From Desulfobacula sp. (GTDB lineage: Bacteria > Desulfobacterota > Desulfobacteria > Desulfobacterales > Desulfobacteraceae), in assembly GCA_029940245.1 (NCBI GenBank), contig JAOZRF010000004.1, forward strand, positions 12,729 to 21,919: DNA of 9,191 bases. The letters are read 5' to 3'. Positions 1-6,593 of this stretch are shown in pieces. The position numbers and the translations under genes are program-made. The notes under the pieces were generated by a model. That model did not search any database. It was not told the origin of the DNA and saw only the letters and a program-made list of their open reading frames with translations. Numbering within the stretch: position 1 is the stretch's first letter; each line of letters starts with the position of its first letter.

Positions 1-245
1 TCCCATCGATATCCCCATTGCGGAGCAGACAGGGCAAAAATGGCAAATCCAAAAGCCATGATGATAAGACTTGTCTTTATCCATCGTCTTTTGGGATCAA
101 AACCCGGAACAATCAAAGAAATCATATTTGATCCGGCAAATTCGGCAAGTATTTTTTTGCGTTTCAGGATGCCATACACCATGATACCGGACAAAGGGAT
201 TAACCCCCATAATAAATTTAACAAAAATGGATTGGCAAATTTCAT
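1..245 (-). CDS. batB: BatB-like von Willebrand factor A membrane protein (5' part only)
   Basis: Only the first 81 codons lie in the window; the gene continues past the left edge. The start is ATG at 245-243, directly after the batA stop (TAAATG, no spacer), with an AAGGGTG ribosome site inside the batA end (258-252, minus strand). Residues 5-27 form a hydrophobic segment, followed by a basic KRKK cluster. A second hydrophobic segment at about 58-75 ends in SAPQWGYRW, which matches the ARPQFG that precedes the VWA domain in the neighbouring BatA. That N-terminal plan (two membrane helices, then PQxG) and the gene order moxR-DUF58-batA-batB support BatB. The VWA domain itself lies outside the window, so metal-site residues cannot be checked. 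BatA/BatB proteins are thought to act at the membrane with the MoxR ATPase. Their role in Bacteroides and Leptospira aerotolerance is debated. Confidence 0.82.
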   Translation of the reverse strand, partial: MKFANPFLLNLLWGLIPLSGIMVYGILKRKKILAEFAGSNMISLIVPGFDPKRRWIKTSLIIMAFGFAIFALSAPQWGYRW

Positions 246-1247
246 TTATGGCACCCTTAAAAACCGTGTGTTCATCAAAACAATGTACATCAGAAAAAAT
301 ATCAGGCCCGTTTCAAGAAATCCGGGATATAACTCCTTATACTCCACCCATTTTTCAACATCGACCTTTGTTTTTTCAAGGTTGTTGATCATCTCATAAA
401 TCTGTCCCAGTCCTTTTAAATCCCCTGCCTCAAAAAAGCCGGCCCGGGTCTGTCCGGCAATTGTTTTCAACGCGTCCATATCCACATCCACTTTCTGATA
501 CACATATTGTTTACCAAACAATCCATCCACAAGAAAAGGGGCTTCCCCTTTTGTTCCAACACCAATGGTATAAATTTTCACTTTTTTTTGAGCGGCAATT
601 TTTGCTGCATCCTGCCAGGAAAGCTCACCTGAATTACTTTTCCCGTCTGTTAACAGAATAATAATATTGGATTTGCTTTCAATATCTTGAAGTCGTTTTA
701 AAGAAATGCCAATTGCATCTCCAATGGCTGTTCTCGGTCCTGCCGCCCCGATTTTCAAACGGTCCAGGATAAAGGCAATGGTATTATAATCCCGGGTCAG
801 GGGAAGCTGTGTAAACGCATTTGACCCGAAAACCACCATGCCGATACGATCCCCTTCCCGTTTCATTATAAAGTCCTTGACCACAATTTTCACCGCGTCA
901 AGTCGTGTTATAATCTCATTATCTTTTTTAAAATCCAGGGCCCGCATGGATTCGGAAAGATCAATGGCCAGGATAATATTAACCCCTTGTGTGGTCACAT
1001 TGATTTTCTTATCCCCGAACTGGGGTCTTGCAAGGGCAAAGATAAGCAGGATCAGGGATAATATTTTTAAACCCGGGAGAAATTTTGAAACCATTACCAT
1101 AAAAGATGGGGAAAGCGTATCAAGATCTTTTAGCGAGGACACCTTTATTGTACCCGTGTCCGTGTTTTTCTTTTTGCGCCTTAAAAAAATGCCAAGGCAA
1201 ACCACAAAAAGCAACAATAAAAACAAAGGAGAGGCAAATCTGAACAT
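246..1247 (-). CDS. batA: BatA-like VWA-domain membrane protein
   Basis: This 333-aa protein has the usual BatA length and plan. A membrane helix at about 5-22 is followed by KRKKK-type basic residues, and a second hydrophobic segment at about 58-73 ends in ARPQFG. A von Willebrand A domain spans about 90-285, and a C-terminal helix lies at about 311-327. The MIDAS metal site is complete: D96-x-S98-x-S100 (IDLSES), T173 (PRTAIGDA) and D201 (LLTDGKS). The start ATG (1247-1245) overlaps the upstream stop by one base as TAATG, with a GAGGGG ribosome site 8 nt before it, so translation is probably coupled. The stop is directly followed by the batB ATG. The VWA domain presumably sits outside the cytoplasmic membrane and binds protein partners in a metal-dependent way. 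The actual partner is unknown. Confidence 0.92.
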   Translation of the reverse strand: MFRFASPLFLLLLFVVCLGIFLRRKKKNTDTGTIKVSSLKDLDTLSPSFMVMVSKFLPGLKILSLILLIFALARPQFGDKKINVTTQGVNIILAIDLSESMRALDFKKDNEIITRLDAVKIVVKDFIMKREGDRIGMVVFGSNAFTQLPLTRDYNTIAFILDRLKIGAAGPRTAIGDAIGISLKRLQDIESKSNIIILLTDGKSNSGELSWQDAAKIAAQKKVKIYTIGVGTKGEAPFLVDGLFGKQYVYQKVDVDMDALKTIAGQTRAGFFEAGDLKGLGQIYEMINNLEKTKVDVEKWVEYKELYPGFLETGLIFFLMYIVLMNTRFLRVP

Positions 1248-1801
1248 TATTGTTTCCCCTCAGGTGTTTCCATCTGTTTTTCCCTATTCTTTATCAGATT
1301 TTCTTGGATTTGAAGAATTGTTTTTTTGATAAAAGAAATGTCCTGGATCAACAAATTTTTTTCAGGAACAAGTCCTGCATATTTAAATGGATCACAATAT
1401 TTTTGAAATCGTGTAATATCTTTTTTAACCACATTATCAAAATCAAGGTTGTTGATGCCTCGAATAAATTCCTGGGAGGTCATCTCAATAGCATTGATGC
1501 CAAAGGAACTGCCAATATATTTTCTTAAAACAGATGTCAAATCAAAATAAAAAAGCCTTGGATCATTCATCTGCCGCATTAAAAGAAGATCAAGTTCTTT
1601 TAATGCGGCCTCACAGGGCGCCATGGGTGCAGGAAGACACATCATGCCTTTTATGTTTTTTCTTTTTTTCAAATATTTTTTGATCAGAAAAAACGCCAGG
1701 ACAAGAAAAATGATCACTCCTGATACCATCAGGATGATTTTAAGAAGCCCGGGATCAAACCCGAACTGAACAGGAGGTCTTATATCGTGAATATCCTGCA
1801 T
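1247..1801 (-). CDS. DUF4381-like single-pass membrane protein of the Bat operon
   Basis: This 184-aa protein begins MQDIHDIRPPVQFG. It has one membrane helix at about 19-41, then a very basic stretch (KKYLKKRKN) and a soluble C-terminal part. That part carries a helical A-x-x-EL-x-x-L pattern (66-73), LTSVLRKYIG (88-97), EMTSQEF (106-112) and DPFKYAG (137-143). Size, topology and position between the DUF58 gene and batA match the DUF4381 proteins found in many bat operons; the assignment rests mainly on this context and the RP(P) N-terminal pattern. Its ATG (1801-1799) abuts the DUF58 stop (TAAATG) and its stop overlaps the batA ATG (TAATG), so it is an integral part of the operon. The biochemical role is unknown; a scaffold linking the cytoplasmic MoxR/DUF58 pair to the membrane VWA proteins is a guess. 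Confidence 0.7.
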   Translation of the reverse strand: MQDIHDIRPPVQFGFDPGLLKIILMVSGVIIFLVLAFFLIKKYLKKRKNIKGMMCLPAPMAPCEAALKELDLLLMRQMNDPRLFYFDLTSVLRKYIGSSFGINAIEMTSQEFIRGINNLDFDNVVKKDITRFQKYCDPFKYAGLVPEKNLLIQDISFIKKTILQIQENLIKNREKQMETPEGKQ

Positions 1802-2680
1802 TTATTTCAATCGCCTTTCCCTGAATCTAAAGTATCGCAACAAGGTATCAGATACAGATGCAGCCGTTTCAAGTTCAATCACATCGCTTTTTGCCCTGAA
1901 AAAAATATCCATGGTTTTCCTGTGTGCTGCATCTTTTATGGATGTGAATTCTTTCCGGGTATTTTTATTAAATGCATCAAACATGATTTGCCTGCCCGTT
2001 TCAAAGTCAGACAGGTTAATGAAGCCTTTTTGCGGCAGTTCAAATGCCCCTTTATCATAAATCATTACCCCGATAGCCTCATGTCTGGAGCCAATTCGTC
2101 TCAGACTTTTTAAATAGCCGTCATCCAGAAAGTCAGACAGGATAAAAACAAAAGATCTTTTCTTGGATATTTTTGCCATATAGTCCAACGCTTCTGATAT
2201 ATCAGTGCCTTTGCCCTGGGGTGAAAAGGTGAATATCTCTTTTATCACACGCCAGATATGGCTTGAGCCTTTTTTAGGCGGTATATATTTTTCGATCCTG
2301 TCAGTAAAAAAAATTGCACCCACCTTATCATTGTTTTTAATGGCATTAAAGGCAAGAACGGATGCCACTTCAGCCGCTTTTTCAAGTTTCGGCCCTGAAA
2401 ATGTACCGAACTTTAAAGATGAACTCATATCAATCAGCAACATGACAATGCTTTCACGCTCTTCCTTGTAAAGCTTGATATAGGGCTTGCCAAGCCTTGC
2501 TGAAACCTTCCAGTCCAGAGTTTTGACATCATCGCCGGGCGCATATTCCCTGACTTCTTCAAATTCAATACCAGAGCCTCTAAACACGGATTTATACTGA
2601 CCGGCCATTATATTGTTTACGGAACGGCTGGATTTAATATGAATTCGTTTTATTTTTTTAATAATGACTGCTGGAATCAT
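1802..2680 (-). CDS. DUF58 family protein (VWA-like fold)
   Basis: This 292-aa protein carries the DUF58 signature G-x-G-x-EF-x-x-x-R-x-Y-x-PGDD-x-x-x-x-DW-x-x-SAR at residues 35-62. A VWA-like segment follows, with a MIDAS-type DMSSS (D84, S86, S88), T159 in GKGTDI and D183 in LSDF. The protein appears soluble, with no membrane helix, as in the short class of DUF58 proteins; it ends in a basic RFRERRLK tail. The start ATG at 2680-2678 has a good GAGGGGGT ribosome site just upstream, overlapping the end of moxR (15-bp gap). DUF58 proteins nearly always accompany MoxR ATPases, and this one is second in the operon. The inferred role is a cytoplasmic partner or adaptor of MoxR. Family call is firm; function is only contextual. 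Confidence 0.93.
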   Translation of the reverse strand: MIPAVIIKKIKRIHIKSSRSVNNIMAGQYKSVFRGSGIEFEEVREYAPGDDVKTLDWKVSARLGKPYIKLYKEERESIVMLLIDMSSSLKFGTFSGPKLEKAAEVASVLAFNAIKNNDKVGAIFFTDRIEKYIPPKKGSSHIWRVIKEIFTFSPQGKGTDISEALDYMAKISKKRSFVFILSDFLDDGYLKSLRRIGSRHEAIGVMIYDKGAFELPQKGFINLSDFETGRQIMFDAFNKNTRKEFTSIKDAAHRKTMDIFFRAKSDVIELETAASVSDTLLRYFRFRERRLK

Positions 2681-2695
2681 TTAAAGCTACCCCCT

Positions 2696-3670
2696 CTAGG
2701 GCACCTCAACGGAGTCAAAAAGAGTCTGGATGATATCATCCGTACAGATATCTTCTGCCTCGGCTTCAAAACTTAAAATAATTCTGTGGCGCAATACATC
2801 CGGTCCCACAATCTTGATATCCTGGGGTGTGATATAGGCCCTGCCTTGCAAAAATGCATTCACCCGCGCGGCTTTTGCAAGAAAAATGCTGGCCCTGGGA
2901 GATGCCCCATACTCGATATACTGGGCCACATTCATCCCATATTTCTCAGGTTGCCGCGTTCCAAATACCAGGTCCACAATATACTCTTTAAGTTTTTCAT
3001 CCACATAGATCTGATCAATCAATTCACCCATGGCGGCAATCTGGTCACACGTGATAACCGGGTTAATGGCCTCAGGCTTTTGAAAACTGTTCTTTTTAAG
3101 AATCTCAAGTTCCTGGGCCCGGTCAGGGTAGTCAACCCGCACTTTAAGCATAAACCTGTCAACCTGGGCTTCGGGCAGCGGATAGGTTCCTTCCTGTTCA
3201 ATGGGATTCTGGGTGGCTAAAACAAGAAACGGGCTGGGCAGAAGATATGTCTGATCCCCAATGGTCACCTGTTTTTCCTCCATGGCTTCAAGAAGTGCGG
3301 ACTGTACCTTGGAAGGTGCCCGGTTAATCTCATCTGCCAGGATAATATTATTAAATAATGGCCCTTTTCGGGTGATAAAATCAGTTGTTTTAGGGCGATA
3401 AATTTCAGTACCCGTTAAATCTGCCGGAAGAAGATCCGGGGTAAACTGGATTCGCTTGAACTGTGCCTGTACAGAGCAAGCAAGTGTTTTTACAGCACGG
3501 GTCTTGGCTAAGCCCGGAACTCCTTCGATCAGGACATGCCCGCCTGTTAAAAGCCCGGTTAAAAGACTGTCCACCAGTTTTTCCTGACCCACAAGGGCCT
3601 TGGCGATCTCATTTCGAATACTGCTGATTAACAGATGATTTTTCTCTATTGATTCTTTGAACTGTTCCAT
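2696..3670 (-). CDS. moxR: MoxR family AAA+ ATPase
   Basis: This 324-aa protein is of typical MoxR length. Walker A is GVPGLAKT at 50-57; Walker B is IILADEINR with D113 and E114. Sensor 1 is ATQNP with N155, followed by the family hallmark EQEGTYPLPEAQVDRF (157-173) with R172 in the arginine-finger position. Sensor 2 is GASPRA with R259. MoxR proteins are thought to act as chaperone-like ATPases that assemble or activate protein complexes or insert cofactors, together with VWA partners encoded next door. It is the first gene of the operon. The stop is TAG and the DUF58 start follows 15 bp later. The start ATG (3670-3668) has AAAGGA very close upstream and AAGGG about 11 nt upstream, so the ribosome site is ambiguous, but the N-terminus fits family members. 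Confidence 0.95.
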   Translation of the reverse strand: MEQFKESIEKNHLLISSIRNEIAKALVGQEKLVDSLLTGLLTGGHVLIEGVPGLAKTRAVKTLACSVQAQFKRIQFTPDLLPADLTGTEIYRPKTTDFITRKGPLFNNIILADEINRAPSKVQSALLEAMEEKQVTIGDQTYLLPSPFLVLATQNPIEQEGTYPLPEAQVDRFMLKVRVDYPDRAQELEILKKNSFQKPEAINPVITCDQIAAMGELIDQIYVDEKLKEYIVDLVFGTRQPEKYGMNVAQYIEYGASPRASIFLAKAARVNAFLQGRAYITPQDIKIVGPDVLRHRIILSFEAEAEDICTDDIIQTLFDSVEVP

Positions 3671-3738
3671 AATCCTTTATGCCCTTATGATTTAAATTTA
3701 ATCGTGACAAAATCTGATTCTTAAATTAAATTTTACCA

Positions 3739-3766
3739 AACATAATATTTAAAAATAAAGTGTCAA
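3739..3766 (-). promoter_or_regulatory. Candidate sigma-70 promoter of the moxR-bat operon
   Basis: Read on the minus strand, a consensus -35 TTGACA (3766-3761) is followed after 16 bp by TATGTT (3744-3739). The predicted start is near 3732, leaving a 5' leader of about 60 nt before the moxR ATG. The -35 is perfect but the -10 is only a partial match, and the spacer is very A/T-rich, so an alternative -10 (TATTAT, overlapping) cannot be excluded. Confidence 0.5.
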
Positions 3767-3818
3767 GAAATGAAAAAAGCAGGGGATAACCTTGCAGGGC
3801 ATCTTTTTGGTGCAAATC

Positions 3819-3862
3819 ACCATTTGTCGAAAATGCCAATCCTGGCATTTCCGACAAATGGT
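3819..3862. repeat. Large near-perfect inverted repeat between divergent operons
   Basis: The left arm at 3819-3838 and right arm at 3843-3862 are 20 nt each and pair at 19 of 20 positions around a 4-nt centre (ATCC). The single mismatch is A3830 against C3851. The arm core is CATTTGTCG/CGACAAATG plus AAATGCCA/TGGCATTT. A run of eight T (3873-3880) lies 10 nt past the right arm, so a rightward terminator is possible. However, no gene in the window is transcribed into it from the left. A smaller hairpin, TGGTG-caaat-CACCA (3808-3822), shares bases with the left arm and would compete with it. It could be an operator, a dispersed palindrome, or the 3' end of a small RNA. Confidence 0.75.
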
Positions 3863-3889
3863 TTGTTAACTATTTTTTTTAAAATTTTA

Positions 3890-3902
3890 TTGTCAGTGAC
3901 AA
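3890..3902. repeat. Small palindrome TTGTCA-G-TGACAA
   Basis: Perfect 6-bp arms flank one central base, with further A/T symmetry outside. It lies about 70 bp upstream of the -35 of the rightward promoter and has the size and shape of a dimeric repressor or activator site. A half-site-like GTGACAAAA recurs near moxR at 3704-3712. No factor can be named. Confidence 0.4.
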
Positions 3903-3971
3903 AAAATCATGAATAGTCCTTGTGGAAAACTTGGTCTGGGAAAACATATTCGACCATAATCGATACAGATA

Positions 3972-4000
3972 TTGACGATCTTTTTGTTAATTGCTATAAA
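3972..4000 (+). promoter_or_regulatory. Strong candidate sigma-70 promoter for the small Cys-rich gene and phosphagen kinase
   Basis: TTGACG (3972-3977), a 17-bp spacer and TATAAA (3995-4000), with TG at 3992-3993 giving an extended -10 (TGcTATAAA). The predicted transcription start is near 4007, about 28 nt before the ATG at 4035. This is the best promoter match in the window. Confidence 0.65.
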
Positions 4001-4034
4001 CAAATTCTAACTGATAAATAAAAAAGATTTTGCC

Positions 4035-4220
4035 ATGGAAATTATCGTTAATAGAGATCTGTTTGATTTTGAAATAGGGTACTTAATAAAAAGCCCGTGT
4101 CTGAAGTGTGAGAATAAATCCCGACTTCCCCATTGTCATTCAGACTGCCTTATTCTGGATCAAATCCAGAGAATGCTTGCAAGGGGCATCTCATCCCAGG
4201 CCTCTTCCATAGAGAGTTAA
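4035..4220 (+). CDS. Small Cys/His-rich protein upstream of the phosphagen kinase
   Basis: This 61-aa protein has no family that I recognise. After an acidic/hydrophobic N-terminus it has C22-x2-C25-x8-C34-x3-C38 with H33 and H35 beside the third Cys: enough ligands for one zinc site or a similar metal. A predicted helix LDQIQRMLARG (41-51) and a Ser-rich tail follow. A strong promoter lies 35-63 bp upstream, but the ribosome site before the ATG is poor (only an AAGA-like stretch). The next gene begins 6 bp after its stop, in the same reading frame. By analogy, Firmicute McsA is a small CxxC zinc protein encoded beside the arginine kinase McsB, but no sequence relationship to McsA is visible. 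Gene reality is supported by the Cys spacing, promoter and tight spacing; the function is unknown. Confidence 0.65.
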   Translation: MEIIVNRDLFDFEIGYLIKSPCLKCENKSRLPHCHSDCLILDQIQRMLARGISSQASSIES

Positions 4221-4226
4221 CCTCTT

Positions 4227-5249
4227 TTGAATTCCTTTGTTTTTCTAGAAAAATCCAATAGTCTTGTAAAAAAACATTTATCCTCCAAAATCTATAAAGC
4301 CCTTGAACATAAACAGACTGATTCAGGGTTTACCCTGGAAAAGGCTATCCATTCAGGGCTTGAAAATCCTGACAGCACCATTGGTATTTATGCAGGGGAT
4401 AGCCAGTCCTATCAAACATTTTCACCTATTTTTGATCCAATTATCCAGGAATACCATGGTGAACTTGAAAACTTGAAACACAAATCAGATATCAGAGAGC
4501 TTAACCTTCCTGTGCTTGATCCGGAAGGAAAATATATTCAGTCCACACGGATAAGAGTTGCCAGAAATCTTAAAAGCTTCAGCTTCCCCTGCCATATCGC
4601 CTTATCACAACGCCATGCGCTGGAAAAAAAAATAATCGCTGTATTAAATTATTTAAGCGGCAATCTTGAGGGGAATTATTATTCTTTTGAACATTCTGAT
4701 AAAAAAAAATTAAACCAGCTTGAAACAAAAAATTTCTGGTTCCAAAAAGGTGACAGGTTCCAGGACGCGGCAGGAATCAATTCTGATTTTCCAAAGGGCA
4801 GGGGCGTATATCTTTCTTTTGATCAAAAACTGATGGTCTGGGTAAATGAAGAAGATCATTTAAGAATCATCAGCCTGGAAAAAACATCAGATCTTTCAAA
4901 GGTTTATAACCGTCTCTGCCAGTGTATTTCAGCATTAAACCAACATCTTGATTTTGCCTGGGACAAGAGATATGGGAACCTTACTTCCTGCCCCACAAAC
5001 ATTGGTACATCCATGAGGGCCGGGGTCCATATTCAACTTAAAAAACTTGAACACAAAAAAAAACTCCTTTTAAATATCACCCAGGCCTGCAACCTGCAGA
5101 TCAGGGGTACATCCGGGGAAAAGACAAAAATCAAAAATGCTGTATTTGATATCAGCAATCGTCAAAGGCTCGGGATTTCAGAATCCGGGATCATTCAGAA
5201 CCTTCATGCCGGTCTTCTTGCCATTATCAAGGCTGAAAAAAGTCTTTAA
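4227..5249 (+). CDS. Phosphagen (guanidino) kinase, arginine kinase-like
   Basis: This 340-aa protein has both domains of animal-type phosphagen kinases: the small N-terminal domain (about 10-90; GLENPDSTIGIYAGD at 44-58, FDPIIQEYHG at 69-78) and the large catalytic domain. It should move phosphate between ATP and a guanidino compound, most likely arginine, in the cytoplasm. Nucleotide-binding arginines are present at R108/R110 (STRIR), R213 (NEEDHLR), R264 (GTSMRAGVHI) and R293 (IRGT). The catalytic E209 and loop E298 (GEKT) and the reactive C255 (TSCPTN) are kept. Deviations from animal arginine kinase are RGTRGEH changed to RGTSGEK and GRGIYH changed to GRGVYL. Unlike the protein-arginine kinase McsB, it keeps the N-terminal domain. 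The start must be TTG (4227): no ATG or GTG occurs before the first domain, and the in-frame TAA at 4218-4220 blocks extension. AGAGAG at 4211-4216 is a possible ribosome site. Confidence 0.92.
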   Translation: MNSFVFLEKSNSLVKKHLSSKIYKALEHKQTDSGFTLEKAIHSGLENPDSTIGIYAGDSQSYQTFSPIFDPIIQEYHGELENLKHKSDIRELNLPVLDPEGKYIQSTRIRVARNLKSFSFPCHIALSQRHALEKKIIAVLNYLSGNLEGNYYSFEHSDKKKLNQLETKNFWFQKGDRFQDAAGINSDFPKGRGVYLSFDQKLMVWVNEEDHLRIISLEKTSDLSKVYNRLCQCISALNQHLDFAWDKRYGNLTSCPTNIGTSMRAGVHIQLKKLEHKKKLLLNITQACNLQIRGTSGEKTKIKNAVFDISNRQRLGISESGIIQNLHAGLLAIIKAEKSL

Positions 5250-5250
5250 G

Positions 5251-5276
5251 TCAACTTTCGGAGTTGCGAAAGTTGA
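5251..5276. repeat. Compact copy of the TCAACTTTCG palindrome
   Basis: Perfect 10-bp arms TCAACTTTCG (5251-5260) and CGAAAGTTGA (5267-5276) surround a 6-nt loop (gagttg). It starts two bases after the kinase stop codon. The first 16 bases recur exactly at 7608-7623. A 9-bp direct repeat, AGTCTTTAA, flanks it at 5241-5249 and 5276-5284, resembling a target-site duplication. No T-run follows, so it would be a weak terminator at best. Confidence 0.8.
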
Positions 5277-5350
5277 GTCTTTAAACTTATCCGACTTCTA
5301 TATGTGGCATAAAAAATGCAAAACTCAGTTTAGACCATAATGCATTTTAT

Positions 5351-5357
5351 GAGGTGG
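5351..5357 (+). promoter_or_regulatory. Ribosome binding site of the long (exported) MsrAB form
   Basis: GAGGTGG lies 4 nt before the ATG at 5362, supporting the upstream start that includes the N-terminal membrane segment. It directly follows an imperfect inverted repeat (CATAAAAAATGCA / TGCATTTTATG). Confidence 0.6.
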
Positions 5358-5361
5358 CCAA

Positions 5362-6453
5362 ATGAAAAAATTAAAAACAATCTATTGGATACCTGCAATG
5401 TTAATTATTGCAGGCATTTTGATTCAGATAATACCCGCATTGGGACAATTAAACCAAAGGAGAACTAAGATGAATCATAAAAATCTTGAAACTGCTGTGT
5501 TTGCAGGCGGTTGTTTCTGGTGTGTAGAATCTGCTTTTGAAGGAATTGATGGGGTTATCGATGTCATTTCAGGATATACGGGCGGACATATGGACAACCC
5601 GACTTATGAACAGGTCACATCAGGCACAACAGGGCATTATGAGGCTGTCCAGGTGACATTTGATTCTGATATCATCACATTTCAGGAACTGCTCAAGATT
5701 TTTTTCCAGCAGATTGATCCCACTGATCCTGACGGGTCTTTTGTTGACAGGGGAAACCAGTACAGGTCTGCTGTTTTTTATCAAAATGACACGCAAAAAA
5801 AAGACGTTGTAAAAGTCATAGAAAAAATAAATGGTTCAAGAATTTTTGACAAACCTGTGACAACACAGATACTTGAATTTAAAAACTTCCATGAGGCAGA
5901 AATGTATCATCAGGACTACCATAAAAAAAATCCCATCCAATACAAATTTTACCGGGCAGGCTCTGGAAGGGATAAATTTATTGACAAAAAATGGAAAGAT
6001 AATGCTCATGTATTTGATACAGACATGCCTCGCAACTTAAGTCCCATTGAAAAACTGACCCCACTGCAATATGAAGTAACCCAAAAAAATGGAACAGAAC
6101 CGCCCTTTGATAATGAATACTGGAACAATAAAAAACAAGGTATATATGTGGACATTATTTCCAATGAACCCTTGTTTTCTTCCCAGGACAAATTTGATTC
6201 CGGTACTGGGTGGCCAAGCTTTACAAAGCCTGTAAACATGCAATCCATAAAGGAGATAGAAGACAAAAGCCTTTTTATGAAGAGGGTTGAGATTCGAAGC
6301 AAAAAAGCAGATTCCCATCTGGGACATGTGTTTGATGACGGCCCTGAACCCACAGGATTAAGGTATTGCATCAACTCGGCATCCTTAAGGTTCATTCCAA
6401 AAGAAGACCTTGAAAAAGAAGGGTTTAAAGATTTTTTGCCCTTATTTGACTAA
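5362..6453 (+). CDS. msrAB: Bifunctional peptide methionine sulfoxide reductase MsrA-MsrB with N-terminal membrane/signal segment
   Basis: This 363-aa fusion reduces both stereoisomers of methionine sulfoxide. Residues 1-6 are basic (MKKLKT) and 8-28 are hydrophobic, ending ALG-Q: a signal peptide or anchor. MsrA (about 43-200) has the catalytic GGCFWC motif with C51 and C54, GHYEA (91-95) and DRGNQYRSA (129-137). MsrB (about 229-358) has the family patterns [16 protein letters not shown] (272-287) and [10 protein letters not shown] (319-328), and the catalytic C336 in [11 protein letters not shown]. The zinc-binding CxxC pairs of many MsrB proteins are absent ([12 protein letters not shown]), so this is a zinc-free MsrB. 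A second start, M37 (ATG 5470), sits just before the MsrA domain with a strong AAAGGAG site 7 nt upstream, so a cytoplasmic form may also be made. The product with the signal would act in the periplasm or at the membrane. Confidence 0.95.
   Translation: MKKLKTIYWIPAMLIIAGILIQIIPALGQLNQRRTKMNHKNLETAVFAGGCFWCVESAFEGIDGVIDVISGYTGGHMDNPTYEQVTSGTTGHYEAVQVTFDSDIITFQELLKIFFQQIDPTDPDGSFVDRGNQYRSAVFYQNDTQKKDVVKVIEKINGSRIFDKPVTTQILEFKNFHEAEMYHQDYHKKNPIQYKFYRAGSGRDKFIDKKWKDNAHVFDTDMPRNLSPIEKLTPLQYEVTQKNGTEPPFDNEYWNNKKQGIYVDIISNEPLFSSQDKFDSGTGWPSFTKPVNMQSIKEIEDKSLFMKRVEIRSKKADSHLGHVFDDGPEPTGLRYCINSASLRFIPKEDLEKEGFKDFLPLFD
5456..5462 (+). promoter_or_regulatory. Internal ribosome binding site for a signal-less MsrAB form
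   Basis: AAAGGAG followed by 7 nt and then ATG at 5470, in frame with the long ORF. The match and spacing are better than at the upstream start. Initiation here would give a 327-aa protein starting [14 protein letters not shown], the usual beginning of cytoplasmic MsrA. Confidence 0.55.
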
Positions 6454-6504
6454 GGGAATACTCAACTGGTTTAAATGGACACTATTAATAATTTGATTGG
6501 CCTT

Positions 6505-6532
6505 TGGTTTTGTATTTTTTCTTGCGTATATT
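6505..6532 (+). promoter_or_regulatory. Weak candidate promoter for the winged-helix gene
   Basis: TTGGTT (6505-6510), 16 bp, then TATATT (6527-6532), predicting a start near 6539. TGTGTCAT (6539-6546) lies at that position; its complement ATGACACA recurs at 6800-6807, downstream of the gene. Confidence 0.3.
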
Positions 6533-6593
6533 ATAGAATGTGTCATATGTTGTAGAGCATTATTAAATTGAGTAAGGTCAGGAAGACCTGGGT

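Larger units (their letters stand above)
3671..4034. other. 364-bp divergent intergenic region
   Basis: No convincing gene lies between the moxR start (leftward) and the small Cys-rich gene (rightward). The region is strongly A/T-rich and holds a candidate promoter at each end (3739-3766 minus, 3972-4000 plus), a 20-bp-arm inverted repeat at 3819-3862 and a second small palindrome TTGTCAGTGACAA at 3890-3902. The 9-mer GTGACAAAA occurs twice (3704-3712 and 3896-3904). The layout suggests a shared control region, possibly with a small RNA. Confidence 0.6.

Noticed and set aside
40..399. Plus-strand open frame of 119 codons
   Set aside because: It lies antisense across the batB start and batA end, which have clear family motifs; the frame shows no recognisable protein.
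838..1329. Plus-strand open frame of 163 codons
   Set aside because: Antisense to the batA N-terminal half; its composition reflects the opposite strand and no motif is present.
2786..3220. Plus-strand open frame of 144 codons
   Set aside because: Antisense to moxR, whose AAA+ motifs are unambiguous.
3843..3862. Sigma-54 (-24/-12) promoter beginning TGGC in the palindrome
   Set aside because: No GC at the required spacing after TGGC on either strand.
3921..3930. DnaA-box-like TGTGGAAAA suggesting an origin
   Set aside because: A single relaxed match with no cluster, no dnaA/dnaN neighbour and no AT-rich repeat set.
6006..6395. Minus-strand open frames opposite the MsrB domain
   Set aside because: Shadows of a strongly supported coding strand.
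6439..6456. CCCTT/AAGGG stem at the msrAB stop as a terminator
   Set aside because: Only five base pairs, an 8-nt loop and no T-run after it.
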